Source: Pseudomonas kielensis
GTDB lineage: Bacteria > Pseudomonadota > Gammaproteobacteria > Pseudomonadales > Pseudomonadaceae
Length of the DNA stretch: 64,000 nt
NCBI RefSeq assembly: GCF_014236655.1
Contig: NZ_JACMYG010000024.1
Location: forward strand, 28,761-92,760
Direction: 5' to 3'
Part shown: positions 1 through 10,924 of the stretch, piece by piece
How the letters are laid out: the number at the start of each line of letters is the position of its first letter
Position numbering within the stretch: position 1 is the stretch's first letter
Position numbers and translations under genes: made by a program
The notes under the pieces: generated by a model
The model's database searches: none
Told to the model about the DNA's origin: nothing
What the model saw: only the letters and a program-made list of their open reading frames with translations

Positions 1-258
1 TGTGTGCCGAGCGAACTGGCCCTGGAAATCTCCCAGGCGGTGAAGATCCCGGTAATCGGTATCGGTGCCGGCAGCGGAACCGACGGCCAGGTGCTGGTCC
101 TGCATGACATGCTCGGCCTGTCGCTCACCGGCCGTGCGCCCAAGTTCGTGAAGAACTTCATGGCCGGCCAGGAGAGCATCCACGCAGCCCTCAGCGCTTA
201 CGTCACGCAAGTCAAAGCCGTGACCTTCCCGGGCGCTGAACACGGATTTTCTGCATGA
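1..258 (+). CDS. panB: 3-methyl-2-oxobutanoate hydroxymethyltransferase, C-terminal part
   Basis: This is the last 85 codons of PanB, which transfers a hydroxymethyl group from methylene-tetrahydrofolate to 2-oxoisovalerate to give ketopantoate, the first step of pantothenate synthesis in the cytoplasm. The C-terminal segment IPVIGIGAGSGTDGQVLV followed by HDMLGL is characteristic of the family, and so is the position directly before panC. The gene runs off the left edge, so the start is not visible. Its TGA overlaps the panC ATG (ATGA), which indicates translational coupling in one operon. Confidence 0.95.
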   Translation, partial: CVPSELALEISQAVKIPVIGIGAGSGTDGQVLVLHDMLGLSLTGRAPKFVKNFMAGQESIHAALSAYVTQVKAVTFPGAEHGFSA

Positions 259-1115
259 ACACCGTCAAGACCGTACGTGAACTGCGGGCCGCGGTTGCCC
301 GCGCGCGCAGCGAAGGCAAGCGCATCGGCTTCGTCCCGACCATGGGCAACCTGCACAGCGGCCACATGGCCCTGATCACCAAGGCCGCCCAGCGGGTGGA
401 TTTCGTGGTCGCGAGTATTTTCGTCAACCCGTTGCAGTTCGGCGCGGGCGAAGACCTGGACAAGTACCCGCGGACCCTGGCCGCCGATCAGGAGCAACTG
501 CTGCAAGCCGGTTGCCACCTGCTGTTCGCGCCGACCGTCGAGCAAATGTACCCCGACGGCATGGCCAGTCAGACCCGCGTCAGTGTCCCGAACCTGGCAG
601 AAGGCTTGTGCGGCGCCAGCCGTCCCGGGCATTTCGACGGCGTGGCGACGGTGGTCAGCAAGCTGTTCAACATGGTCCAGCCGGACCTCGCCGTGTTCGG
701 CCAGAAAGACTTCCAGCAACTGGCGGTGATCCGCGCGCTGGTGCACGACCTGAACATGCCGATCCAGATCATTGGCGAGCCCACCGTTCGCGCCGCCGAT
801 GGCCTGGCCCTGTCGTCGCGCAATGGCTTCCTCGATGAGCAACAACGGGCCGTGGCCCCCGTGGTGTATCGCACCCTGAAGAACATTGCCGATGCCATCG
901 TGCAGGGGCGACGCGATTACCCGGCGTTGCTGCAGGCACAGATCCAGCAGCTCGAAGCGGCTGGCTTGCGTCCTGACTACCTGGAGATTCGCCACGCGCA
1001 GAGCCTGCGCCCGGCGACCCCCGAAGATCGCGACCTGGTGATCCTGGTGGCAGCCTTCCTCGGCACCACCCGCCTGATCGACAACCTGCACCTGAACCTC
1101 GATACACCCGCCTGA
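255..1115 (+). CDS. panC: pantothenate synthetase
   Basis: PanC condenses pantoate and beta-alanine using ATP to form pantothenate, the precursor of coenzyme A. The 286-residue length is normal. The nucleotidyltransferase signature is visible: PTMGNLHSGH (about residues 28-37, the HIGH-like ATP site), FVNPLQF, FGQKDFQQL and LSSRN. The ATG overlaps the panB stop, so the start is firm. No panD (aspartate decarboxylase, source of beta-alanine) follows; in PAO1 panD lies between panC and pgi, whereas here a REPIN fills that gap. Confidence 0.97.
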   Translation: MNTVKTVRELRAAVARARSEGKRIGFVPTMGNLHSGHMALITKAAQRVDFVVASIFVNPLQFGAGEDLDKYPRTLAADQEQLLQAGCHLLFAPTVEQMYPDGMASQTRVSVPNLAEGLCGASRPGHFDGVATVVSKLFNMVQPDLAVFGQKDFQQLAVIRALVHDLNMPIQIIGEPTVRAADGLALSSRNGFLDEQQRAVAPVVYRTLKNIADAIVQGRRDYPALLQAQIQQLEAAGLRPDYLEIRHAQSLRPATPEDRDLVILVAAFLGTTRLIDNLHLNLDTPA

Positions 1116-1134
1116 ACCCCGCACGCCCCCCCCT

Positions 1135-1222
1135 GCAGGAGCGAGCTTGCTCGCGATGACGGCATGTCAGTCAATGAGCTGTAGAATCTGACGGCCTCAT
1201 CGCGAGCAAGCTCGCGCCCACC
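1135..1222. repeat. REPIN (paired inverted REP sequences)
   Basis: Two REP palindromes face each other. The left arm begins GGAGCGAGCTTGCTCGCGAT, and the right arm, CATCGCGAGCAAGCTCGC, closes an inverted pair about 88 bp long. The arms match the element at 38589-38672 closely while the central spacers differ, which is how REPINs behave. It lies in the panC-pgi gap. Confidence 0.85.
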
Positions 1223-1382
1223 ACAAAGCCAAGACAGATGCCCCCCTCAAGGTTTACTGTTATCGGCCTGCGTTTTTTAATCGTGTCTTCGTCGTATTAC
1301 CGGATAATATCTGCCGCCCGGCAGGATGTTCCGGGCTTTTCAGTGTCCTAAAGGCAGTTCAAGTAAAAGGAAACCCGCAGCG

Positions 1383-3047
1383 ATGGCGTACTACCGCAAC
1401 CCTCAAGACGTTACCGCTCTGCCAGCCTGGCAGGCGCTGAATGATCACCGCCAAGCCATGCAGGATTTCAGCATGCGTGAAGCGTTCAATGCCGACCCGC
1501 AGCGTTTCACCCAGTTCACCCTGAGCAGCTGTGGGCTGTTCCTCGACTATTCGAAAAACCTGATCAACGAGCAAACCCGCAACCTGCTGGTGGACCTGGC
1601 GAACGAAGCCGGCCTGCAGGACGCCATCAAGGCCTTGTTCAGCGGCGAAATCGTCAACGCCTCCGAAGGCCGTCCGGCGCTGCACACCGCCCTGCGCCGT
1701 CCGGTGGGCGACAAGCTGTCGGTCAACGGCGTCAACGTGATGCCGGAAGTGCACAAGGTACTGAACCAGATCACCGACATGGTCGGGCGTATCCATGACG
1801 GCCTGTGGCGCGGCTACACCGAAAAACCGATCACCGACGTGGTGAACATCGGTATCGGCGGCTCGTTCCTCGGCCCGGAGCTGGTCTCCGAGGCCCTGCT
1901 GTCCTACGCACAGAAAGGCGTACGCTGCCACTACCTGGCGAACATCGACGGCAGTGAGTTCCACGAGTTGGCCCTGAAGCTGCGCGCCGAAACCACGCTG
2001 TTCATCGTTTCGTCGAAATCCTTCAACACCCTGGAAACCCTGAAAAACGCCCAGGCCGCTCGCGCCTGGTATCTGGCCCAGGGTGGCTCGGAAGCCGAGC
2101 TGTATCGCCACTTCATCGCGGTCTCGAGCAACAACGCCGCCGCCGTGGCTTTCGGTATTCGCGAAGAAAACATTTTCCCGATGTGGGACTGGGTTGGCGG
2201 TCGTTATTCGCTGTGGTCGGCCATCGGCCTGCCGATTGCCCTGGCGATCGGCATGTCCAACTTCAAGGAACTGCTGTCCGGTGCCTACACCATGGACCAG
2301 CACTTCCAGAGCGCGCCGTTCGAGCAGAACATGCCGGTGCTCCTGGCCCTGCTGGGCGTGTGGTACGGCAACTTCTGGGGCGCACAGAGCCACGCGATCC
2401 TGCCGTACGACCACTACCTGCGCAACATCACCAAGCACCTGCAACAACTGGACATGGAATCCAACGGCAAGAGCGTGCGCCAGGACGGCACGCCCGTGTC
2501 CACCGATACCGGCCCGGTGATCTGGGGCGGCGTGGGGTGCAACGGACAGCACGCCTACCACCAGTTGCTGCACCAGGGCACCCAATTGATCCCGGCCGAC
2601 TTCATTGTGCCGATCGTCAGCTTCAACCCGGTAGCGGATCACCATCAGTGGCTGTACGCCAACTGCCTGTCGCAAAGCCAGGCGCTGATGCTGGGCAAGA
2701 CCCTGGCCGAAGCGCAAGCCGAGCTGCGTGACAAGGGCATGAGCGAAGAGCAGATCGAGAAACTCGCACCGCACAAGGTGATCCCGGGCAACCGTCCGAG
2801 CAACACCCTGGTGGTCGAGCGCATCAGCCCACGGCGCCTCGGCGCACTGGTAGCGATGTACGAGCACAAGGTCTTCGTGCAGAGCGTGATCTGGGGCATC
2901 AACGCATTCGACCAATGGGGCGTGGAGCTGGGCAAGGAACTGGGCAAAGGCGTCTACAACCGTCTGGTGGGCAGCGAAGAAGCCCCTGCCGACGATGCCT
3001 CGACCCAGGGCTTGATCAACTACTTCCGCGGGCGTCACCGCGGTTGA
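1383..3047 (+). CDS. pgi: glucose-6-phosphate isomerase
   Basis: Pgi interconverts glucose 6-phosphate and fructose 6-phosphate; in pseudomonads it mainly feeds the Entner-Doudoroff cycle and exopolysaccharide precursors. The 554-residue protein shows NIGIGGSFLGP (about residue 157), GGRYSLWSAIGLP (about 275), the catalytic-Glu segment DMESNGKSV and the C-terminal QSVIWGINAFDQWGVELGK, which is a PROSITE Pgi signature. I chose ATG 1383 (MAYYRNPQDV) because it matches the usual pseudomonad N-terminus and follows AAGGAAA. An in-frame ATG at 1326 would add 19 residues unlike the family. Confidence 0.97.
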   Translation: MAYYRNPQDVTALPAWQALNDHRQAMQDFSMREAFNADPQRFTQFTLSSCGLFLDYSKNLINEQTRNLLVDLANEAGLQDAIKALFSGEIVNASEGRPALHTALRRPVGDKLSVNGVNVMPEVHKVLNQITDMVGRIHDGLWRGYTEKPITDVVNIGIGGSFLGPELVSEALLSYAQKGVRCHYLANIDGSEFHELALKLRAETTLFIVSSKSFNTLETLKNAQAARAWYLAQGGSEAELYRHFIAVSSNNAAAVAFGIREENIFPMWDWVGGRYSLWSAIGLPIALAIGMSNFKELLSGAYTMDQHFQSAPFEQNMPVLLALLGVWYGNFWGAQSHAILPYDHYLRNITKHLQQLDMESNGKSVRQDGTPVSTDTGPVIWGGVGCNGQHAYHQLLHQGTQLIPADFIVPIVSFNPVADHHQWLYANCLSQSQALMLGKTLAEAQAELRDKGMSEEQIEKLAPHKVIPGNRPSNTLVVERISPRRLGALVAMYEHKVFVQSVIWGINAFDQWGVELGKELGKGVYNRLVGSEEAPADDASTQGLINYFRGRHRG

Positions 3048-3069
3048 TCTGAAGCCACACGGCTAACCC

Positions 3070-3112
3070 TGTGGGAGCGAGTCGGGCGGTCCTCCGTCTG
3101 TTCGCTCCCACA
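3070..3112. repeat. REP palindrome, probable pgi terminator
   Basis: The inverted arms TGTGGGAGCGA and TCGCTCCCACA enclose a 21-base loop and are followed by CGTTTT. This is the common fluorescens-group REP core. Its place right after pgi, with a short T run, suggests it also ends pgi transcription. Confidence 0.7.
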
Positions 3113-3195
3113 GTCGTTTTAGCCCATGACTTGAACCCACTGATCACTCGGCGCATCTTTATCTCTTGTGGCCAAGACAAGAATAAGGAACCGTC

Positions 3196-5133
<1,938 letters not shown>

Positions 5134-5137
5134 ATCC

Positions 5138-5166
5138 GCTGCGGCCTGTGGGCCGCAGCCTTTTTC
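5138..5166 (+). terminator. intrinsic terminator of acs
   Basis: A 9-bp perfect stem (GCTGCGGCC / GGCCGCAGC) with a TGTG loop is followed by CTTTTT, starting 5 bases after the acs stop. Confidence 0.88.
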
Positions 5167-5187
5167 TGCTGTCGCCAACGAGTTGTC

Positions 5188-6057
5188 ATGGAATTCATTC
5201 GTACCCGCATTGAAACCCAGATCATGAGCCTGAGCGGACTGTCCCTGGGCAAGCTCGACCTGGAGAACCCCAAGGGCGATCCCGGCCTGTTCGGCCCCGA
5301 CTCGGTGAGCTGGCAGGTCCACGGTGACTTCAGCAGCATGCTCATCGGCGGCATCAGTGCCTTGATGCTGCAGGCCTTGCACCCGCTGGCGCTGGCCGGC
5401 GTCTGGGACCATTCGAACTTTCGCCAGGACATGCTCGGGCGCCTGCGTCGCACCGGGCAGTTCATCTCCGGCACCACCTTCGGCTCACGGCAGGACGCCG
5501 AATGGCTGATCGAAAAAGTGCGCACCATCCACCTGCAAGTGGTCGGCACCGCCCCCGATGGCCGCGCCTACGCCGCCAGCGACCCGGACCTGCTGACCTG
5601 GGTGCACGTGGCCGAAGTCAGCAACTTCCTCGCCGCTCACCTGCGCTACCGCAATCCGCACCTTTCAGGCGCCGACCAGGACCGTTATTACGCCGAGATC
5701 GCGCTGATCGCCGAACGCTTGGGCGCCCGTGAGGTGCCGCGCTCGCGCCAGCAAGTCGCCGATTACCTGGAACGGATCCGTCCACAACTGCTGTGCGACG
5801 AACGCAGTCGGGAAGTGTTGCGCCTGCTGTTGAACGCGCCCGCCCCCAGTCGTCTCGCCAAACCCTTTGGCGGGCTGATGATGCAGGCCGGGATCGACCT
5901 GTTGCCGGACTGGGCCAGCGCCATGCTCGACGTCAGCCAGAGCCCGCTGCAACGGCAACTGATCCGCGCCAGCATCAACCGCAGTGCGCCGATGCTGCGC
6001 TGGGCGGTGCGTAATGGCTCGGTGCAGCGCGCCAAGCGACGTATGGGGCTGTTGTAG
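5188..6057 (+). CDS. oxygenase MpaB family protein (DUF2236)
   Basis: This 289-residue soluble protein belongs to the DUF2236/MpaB family, whose known members are heme-dependent oxygenases such as the latex-clearing protein and fungal MpaB. The family pattern is clear: WQVHGDFSSMLIGGISALMLQALHPLALAGVWDHSNF near residues 40-75, with the His pair in HPLA...DHS, then the RLRRTGQFISGTTFG region. The substrate cannot be read from the sequence. It stands alone between the acs terminator and a methyltransferase gene. The ATG at 5188 gives the usual N-terminus (MEFIRTRIETQIM); an ATG at 5224 is an alternative. Confidence 0.85.
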   Translation: MEFIRTRIETQIMSLSGLSLGKLDLENPKGDPGLFGPDSVSWQVHGDFSSMLIGGISALMLQALHPLALAGVWDHSNFRQDMLGRLRRTGQFISGTTFGSRQDAEWLIEKVRTIHLQVVGTAPDGRAYAASDPDLLTWVHVAEVSNFLAAHLRYRNPHLSGADQDRYYAEIALIAERLGAREVPRSRQQVADYLERIRPQLLCDERSREVLRLLLNAPAPSRLAKPFGGLMMQAGIDLLPDWASAMLDVSQSPLQRQLIRASINRSAPMLRWAVRNGSVQRAKRRMGLL

Positions 6058-6143
6058 GTCCGGGCGCAAACGTGCTCACCCCTCCAGAGAAGCCCCATAG
6101 CTGTTAAACTCTCGCGCCCAATTCCCCCTGCAAGGCGCTACGC

Positions 6144-7160
6144 ATGTCTTCCTTGAATCAGGCGCTGCGCGCCGCCCTCGATCATCGCCAAGACTTGCTC
6201 GCCGAGCTCCACCAGCAAGGCACCGACTGCTATCGCCTGTTCCATGGCAGCCAGGAAGGTGCCGGTGGCCTGACCGTCGACCGTTACGGCCCGCAGTTGC
6301 TGGTGCAGAGTTTTCACCAGGCGCTGGAGCGCGACGCCCTGCTGGCGTTGCACGCCACGGTCAATCAACAGCTGGGCCTCGACACCCTGCTGGTCTACAA
6401 CGACCGCTCCCGGGGCAATTCGCGCATCGACCGTGAAGACACCGTGTACCGCGCCGACGAGGCCGCGCTGGCAGACATGGTCGGCCACGAGTGGGGCCTG
6501 AACTACCGTGTGCGCGGGCGCCACGCCGGGCAGGACCCGCTGCTGTTTCTCGACCTGCGCAATGCCCGTGGCTGGGTCAAGCAACATAGCCAGGGCAAGA
6601 GTGTGCTGAACCTGTTCGCCTACACCTGTGGAGTCGGCCTGAGTGCCGCCGCCGGTGGCGCGCGCGAAGTGTGCAACCTGGATTTCGCCGAGGGCAACCT
6701 GGCGGTCGGCCGGGAGAACGGTCAGCTCAACCCACAGTTGCCGGGCATGCAGTTCGTCCAGTCCGATTACTTCCCGGCGATCCGTCAATTGGCCGGCCTG
6801 CCAATCAGCCAGCGCCGTGGACAAAAGCTGCCCAGCTACCCGCGCCTGGAACAACGCCAATACGACCTGGTACTGCTCGACCCACCGGCCTGGGCGAAAA
6901 GCGCGTTCGGCACCGTAGACCTGCTACGCGACTACCAGAGCCTGCTGAAACCGGCGCTGCTCAGCACCGCGGACAATGGCGTACTGATCTGCTGCAACAA
7001 CCTGGCGAAAGTCAGCATGGACGACTGGCGTGAGCAGGTGCTGCGGTGCGCGGAAAAAGCCGGGCGCCCGGTGCGCGAATGCACGGTGCTGCCGCCGGCC
7101 GCCGATTTCCCCTCGATGGATCAGCAACCACCGCTCAAAACCCTGATTCTGCAGCTCTGA
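6144..7160 (+). CDS. class I SAM-dependent RNA methyltransferase, RlmI/RlmK-like
   Basis: A 338-residue cytoplasmic protein with the Rossmann SAM-binding fold. Motif I is NLFAYTCGVGLSAAAGGA (about 156-173), the motif II acidic position lies in CNLDFAEGNL, and the catalytic-type DPPAWAKS is near residue 246. The N-terminal part (LTVDRYGPQLLVQ...YNDRSRGNSR) resembles the region preceding the catalytic domain in RlmI-type 23S rRNA m5C methyltransferases. RlmI itself has a Cys near DPP and an N-terminal PUA domain, which is not evident here, so the exact target base is uncertain. Confidence 0.8.
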   Translation: MSSLNQALRAALDHRQDLLAELHQQGTDCYRLFHGSQEGAGGLTVDRYGPQLLVQSFHQALERDALLALHATVNQQLGLDTLLVYNDRSRGNSRIDREDTVYRADEAALADMVGHEWGLNYRVRGRHAGQDPLLFLDLRNARGWVKQHSQGKSVLNLFAYTCGVGLSAAAGGAREVCNLDFAEGNLAVGRENGQLNPQLPGMQFVQSDYFPAIRQLAGLPISQRRGQKLPSYPRLEQRQYDLVLLDPPAWAKSAFGTVDLLRDYQSLLKPALLSTADNGVLICCNNLAKVSMDDWREQVLRCAEKAGRPVRECTVLPPAADFPSMDQQPPLKTLILQL

Positions 7161-7253
7161 GTCGCGGCGCCGGAATCTGAATAATCCTGATCGAGGTCAT
7201 TGCTTCGGAACCAGAATCGCGTGCCATACTCCAAGGCACTCCGATTCAGACAG

Positions 7254-10202
7254 ATGAAGCCACACATGCCCAAAGGATTGATTCGCGCCATCGGCGCCTT
7301 GTTGACTGCTCTGGCCCTCTATAGCTTGCTGGGCTTTCTGATTCTGCCGGGTGTCGCCTTGCGGATCGCCAATCAACAATTGGCCCATTACGCAGCGGTG
7401 CCGGCCAGTATCCAGCGCATCGAGTTCAACCCCTTCAGCCTGGAGCTGACCTTGTGGGGCCTGAACATCGGTGAGCCAGGCAAGGAGCAGGTCGGCTTCG
7501 AACGTCTGTACGCCGACCTGCAGATCGACAGTCTCTGGACCCGCGCCCTGCACCTGGCCGATGTGCAACTGGACAAGCCAAAAACCTCGGTGCTGTTCAG
7601 CAAGGACGGCACCCTGAACCTCACCCAGCTGTTCAAGTTGCCCGCCAGTGAACCGACGCCGGCCGACCCCGAGGCCAAGCCCTTCCCGCTGCGCATCGAC
7701 CGTATCGACCTGGCCCGTGGCTACATCCATTTCCAGGACCTGCGGCCCAGCGAACCCATCGAGTTCCTCTACGACAAACTGGATTTCGAGCTCAAGCACC
7801 TGAGCACCCTGCCGGAAGACAATGCCGACATGACCCTGGTGGCGATCGGTCCGGCCGGCGGCCAGATCGACTGGAGCGGCAAGATCAGCCTGGTGCCCAT
7901 CGCGTCCGAAGGCAGCCTGAAAATCACCGACGGCAAGATGAAAGCCTTTTGGCCCTATGTGCGCGACGCCCTGCCACTGGTGCTTGAAGAGGGCACGGTC
8001 AGCCTCAGCACCGACTACAAGCTCAACCTGTCCAAGGAAACCGAACTGCTGCTGAGCAACACCTCGGCCAGCATCGCCCCCTTTGCCATCAAGGCCCCGG
8101 ATGGCCGGCCGCTGGCCCGTCTCGAGCGCCTGGACATCAGCGAAACCAGCATCGACCTGGCCAAACAACAAGTGATTGTCGGCAAGATCCGCAGCCAGAA
8201 ACTGGAAACCTGGGCCGCCCGCGAAGCGGATGGCCAACTCGACTGGCAGAAGCTGTTCGCCAGCCAGCCCGCCAAGCCGGCGGTCAAGCCGCAAGCGGTG
8301 AATGCGCCGGCCGCGGCCGACTCACCTAAAGCCGAGCCCGCTGCGCCGAGCAAACCCTGGCAGGTGCTGCTCAAGGATGTCGAGCTGCGCAACTACCAGG
8401 TGCACCTGGCCGATCGCCAAGTCAAACCGGCGGTGGCGCTTGAGGTCGGTCCGCTGAACCTGGACCTGAAAAATTTCGACAGCCTCAATGGCTCGCCCTT
8501 TACCCTCAAGCTCGATACCGGCGTGGGCAAGCAAGGCAAGCTGATGGCCGATGGCGAAGTCAACCTGGCCCCGGTCAGCGCCCGGCTCAAGGTACAGACC
8601 CGGGACATCGACCTGCGGGTCGCCCAGTCCTACATCAACCCGTTCATTCTGCTGGAGCTGCGCTCCGGGATGCTCGGCAGCGACCTGGCTGTCAACCTCA
8701 AGAGCACCGAGCCCCTGGCCTTCAACGTCACCGGCAAGGCCCAGGTCGACCAGTTGCACACCCTCGACACCCTCAAATCCCGTGACTTCCTCAAGTGGCA
8801 GAAGGTCATGGTCGAAGGGCTGAACTATCAGCACGGCGACAGCCTGTCGATCGATCGAATCAACCTGCAGCAGCCCTACGTGCGGTTCATGATCAACGAT
8901 GATCGGACCACCAACATCGACGACCTGCTGATCCCGCAACCGGCCGACAGCACGGCGAAAACCACGGCGGGCAGACCTGCTGCCAGCCAGGACAAGCCGC
9001 TGGGCATTCACATCGGCGGCATTGCGATCAACGACGGTTCGGCGAACTTTGCCGACTTCAGCCTGACACCCAACTTCGCCACCGCGATCCAGCAACTCAA
9101 TGGCCAGATCGGCACCATCGACAGCCGCCAGGCCAAGCCGGCCTCGGTCGATGTCAAAGGCAAAGTCGACCGTTACGCCCCGGTGACCATCAAGGGCAGC
9201 GTCAATCCGTTCGACCCGATGGCGGCACTGGATATCGCCACCAGCTTCAAACGAGTCGAACTGACGACCCTGACCCCCTACTCCGGCAAATTCGCCGGCT
9301 ACCGGATCCGCAAAGGCCGCCTCAATCTCGACCTGCACTACCGGATCACCAAGGGTCAGCTCAAGGCGGATAACAAGGTGGTGGTCGAGCAACTGGAGCT
9401 GGGCGAGAAAGTCGACAGCCCGGATGCCGTCAGCCTGCCGCTGAAACTGGCCGTGGCCTTGCTCAAGGACGTCGACGGCAAGATTTCCATCGAACTGCCG
9501 GTCACTGGTGACCTCAACAACCCCCAGTTCAGTGTGATGCCGATTGTCTGGCAAACCCTGCGCAACCTGATCGTAAAAGCGGCGGCTGCGCCATTCAAAC
9601 TGATCGGCGGGTTGGTCGCCGGCGGCGGTTCCGAAGACCTGGGCACCGTGTCCTTCGCACCGGGCTCCAGTGAGTTGAGCAAGGACGCCGAAGGCGCACT
9701 GATCAAACTGGCCGGTGCCCTCAAGGAGCGTCCGGCCCTGCGCCTGGAAATCGAAGGCACCGCCGCGCAAAGCAGCGACGGCCCGTTGATTGCCGAGCAG
9801 CGCCTGGAGCGCGAATACCAGTACAACTACTACAAGATTCTCCAGCGTCGCGGCGACAAGGTACCGGCCCAGGCTTCGTTGCTGGAAGTCCCGGAAGGGG
9901 AAAAAACCCCGTTGCTCGAAGGTATCTACCGCACTCGCCTGAAAACCCAACCGCCGGCGCAATGGAAGGACCTGGGCAAGGAAGAGCGCGCCGCAAAAAT
10001 GCGTGAAGGGGTCATCAAGTTCTGGGCGGGCAGCGATGTGCTGTTGCGTCAACTGGGCCAGGACCGCGCCAGCAGCATCAAGGACTACCTGGTGGACAAG
10101 GGCCAACTGGCCGATGACCGGGTGTACTTCATCGACGCCAGCCTGGGCCAGGCCGAAAGTGATGGCAGGGTCATCACGCCGTTGCACCTGGACGCCGAGT
10201 AG
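7254..10202 (+). CDS. DUF748 domain-containing AsmA-like envelope protein
   Basis: This 982-residue protein has one N-terminal membrane segment (about residues 9-32) and a long periplasmic body of beta-rich repeats typical of DUF748/AsmA-like proteins. A Pro/Ala-rich linker lies near residues 335-365, and a C-terminal part resembles an OmpA-like region (VSFAPGSSELSKDAEGALIKLA, about 800). AsmA-like proteins are thought to bridge the envelope and move phospholipids; that role is inferred from the family. ATG 7254 (MKPHMPKGL) was chosen because an upstream TTG at 7200 adds 18 residues before the membrane segment. A further ATG at 7266 is possible. Confidence 0.82.
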   Translation: MKPHMPKGLIRAIGALLTALALYSLLGFLILPGVALRIANQQLAHYAAVPASIQRIEFNPFSLELTLWGLNIGEPGKEQVGFERLYADLQIDSLWTRALHLADVQLDKPKTSVLFSKDGTLNLTQLFKLPASEPTPADPEAKPFPLRIDRIDLARGYIHFQDLRPSEPIEFLYDKLDFELKHLSTLPEDNADMTLVAIGPAGGQIDWSGKISLVPIASEGSLKITDGKMKAFWPYVRDALPLVLEEGTVSLSTDYKLNLSKETELLLSNTSASIAPFAIKAPDGRPLARLERLDISETSIDLAKQQVIVGKIRSQKLETWAAREADGQLDWQKLFASQPAKPAVKPQAVNAPAAADSPKAEPAAPSKPWQVLLKDVELRNYQVHLADRQVKPAVALEVGPLNLDLKNFDSLNGSPFTLKLDTGVGKQGKLMADGEVNLAPVSARLKVQTRDIDLRVAQSYINPFILLELRSGMLGSDLAVNLKSTEPLAFNVTGKAQVDQLHTLDTLKSRDFLKWQKVMVEGLNYQHGDSLSIDRINLQQPYVRFMINDDRTTNIDDLLIPQPADSTAKTTAGRPAASQDKPLGIHIGGIAINDGSANFADFSLTPNFATAIQQLNGQIGTIDSRQAKPASVDVKGKVDRYAPVTIKGSVNPFDPMAALDIATSFKRVELTTLTPYSGKFAGYRIRKGRLNLDLHYRITKGQLKADNKVVVEQLELGEKVDSPDAVSLPLKLAVALLKDVDGKISIELPVTGDLNNPQFSVMPIVWQTLRNLIVKAAAAPFKLIGGLVAGGGSEDLGTVSFAPGSSELSKDAEGALIKLAGALKERPALRLEIEGTAAQSSDGPLIAEQRLEREYQYNYYKILQRRGDKVPAQASLLEVPEGEKTPLLEGIYRTRLKTQPPAQWKDLGKEERAAKMREGVIKFWAGSDVLLRQLGQDRASSIKDYLVDKGQLADDRVYFIDASLGQAESDGRVITPLHLDAE

Positions 10203-10232
10203 CCAAGGCTCGCGCCACTTTATCGCCGCCCA

Positions 10233-10267
10233 ATAAAACAGGCCCCGACACGAATGTCGGGGCCTGT
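10233..10267 (-). terminator. intrinsic terminator of the BON-domain gene
   Basis: Read on the minus strand, a stem of 13 or more bp (ACAGGCCCCGACA / TGTCGGGGCCTGT, 4-base loop) is followed by TTTATT. It lies about 107 bases beyond the BON gene stop. It may also stop transcripts coming from the DUF748 gene on the plus strand. Confidence 0.8.
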
Positions 10268-10270
10268 GGA

Positions 10271-10341
10271 GACCACATCCCTGTGGTCGGTCGCATGAAC
10301 ACTAGAGTCGCGGCAGGTGCATGACTGCGCTCACCTGCCGC
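10271..10341 (-). other. two further hairpins in the 3' region of the BON transcript
   Basis: GACCACA-TCCC-TGTGGTC (10271-10288) and GCGGCAGGTG...CACCTGCCGC (10310-10341, 12-base loop) lie between the BON stop and its terminator. They are perfect stems of 7 and 10 bp. They may protect the 3' end or act as extra terminators; neither has a T run. Confidence 0.5.
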
Positions 10342-10374
10342 TCCTTCTCCCAGTCCAGGCGAGAAGCCTGCGCC

Positions 10375-10731
10375 TTACTCGGCTTTCAGGCCGTCAGCCG
10401 ATACCGCCTGAACGCCCTTGATGTTTTTCGCGATTCTCACCGCGGTTTCTTTCTGCGACTCGGTTACCGCAGTGGTGGAAGACAGCGATACCACACCTTT
10501 GTTGGTTTCTACTTTGATATCGGTACCCGGAATGCCTTTCTCAGTGACCAGGTCAGCCTTCACTTTGGTGGTGATCCAGGTGTCGGAAGTCGCTTCCTTC
10601 GCCTCGGTCACTTCACCGGCAGCCAGCACCATTGGCGACTGGGTGTTTTGGGTGGTCTGCGCAAACGCTGCGTTGGCCAGTGTCAGGGTCAGAGCGGTAG
10701 CAGTTGCGGTAGCGATAGCGAACTTCTTCAT
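10375..10731 (-). CDS. periplasmic BON-domain protein
   Basis: A 118-residue exported protein. A Sec signal peptide (MKKFAIATATATALTLTLANAAFAQ) is probably cleaved after AFA or AQ. One BON domain follows (about residues 48-116: DTWITTKVKADLVTEKGIPG...GVVSLSSTTAV...AKNIKGVQAVSADG). BON domains occur in OsmY and related stress proteins and are thought to bind phospholipid or peptidoglycan. OsmY has two copies; this protein has one, so it is not a full OsmY. It is monocistronic with its own terminator. Confidence 0.88.
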   Translation of the reverse strand: MKKFAIATATATALTLTLANAAFAQTTQNTQSPMVLAAGEVTEAKEATSDTWITTKVKADLVTEKGIPGTDIKVETNKGVVSLSSTTAVTESQKETAVRIAKNIKGVQAVSADGLKAE

Positions 10732-10924
10732 ACGGGTAACTCCTGTTTTTCCAGAAAGTCTGCTGTTTGCCTTCTCAGCAGGGTTACCGGTAATAGTGCG
10801 AACACTGTGCCAACTTTTGGAAACGCAATAAATCCTTAATAATCAACAACTTATAAAAACACCAAAAAACCGGAATCATGCAATTTGCATGACCCGGAGA
10901 TTCTCGACATGCAAGTTGCCGGAA

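Noticed and set aside
1326..1382. Extended N-terminus of pgi from ATG 1326
   Set aside because: The added 19 residues do not resemble Pgi N-termini, and ATG 1383 has the better ribosome site and the known start MAYYR.
8322..10187. Minus-strand ORF of 621 codons opposite the DUF748 gene
   Set aside because: Low-complexity shadow without start context or domain.
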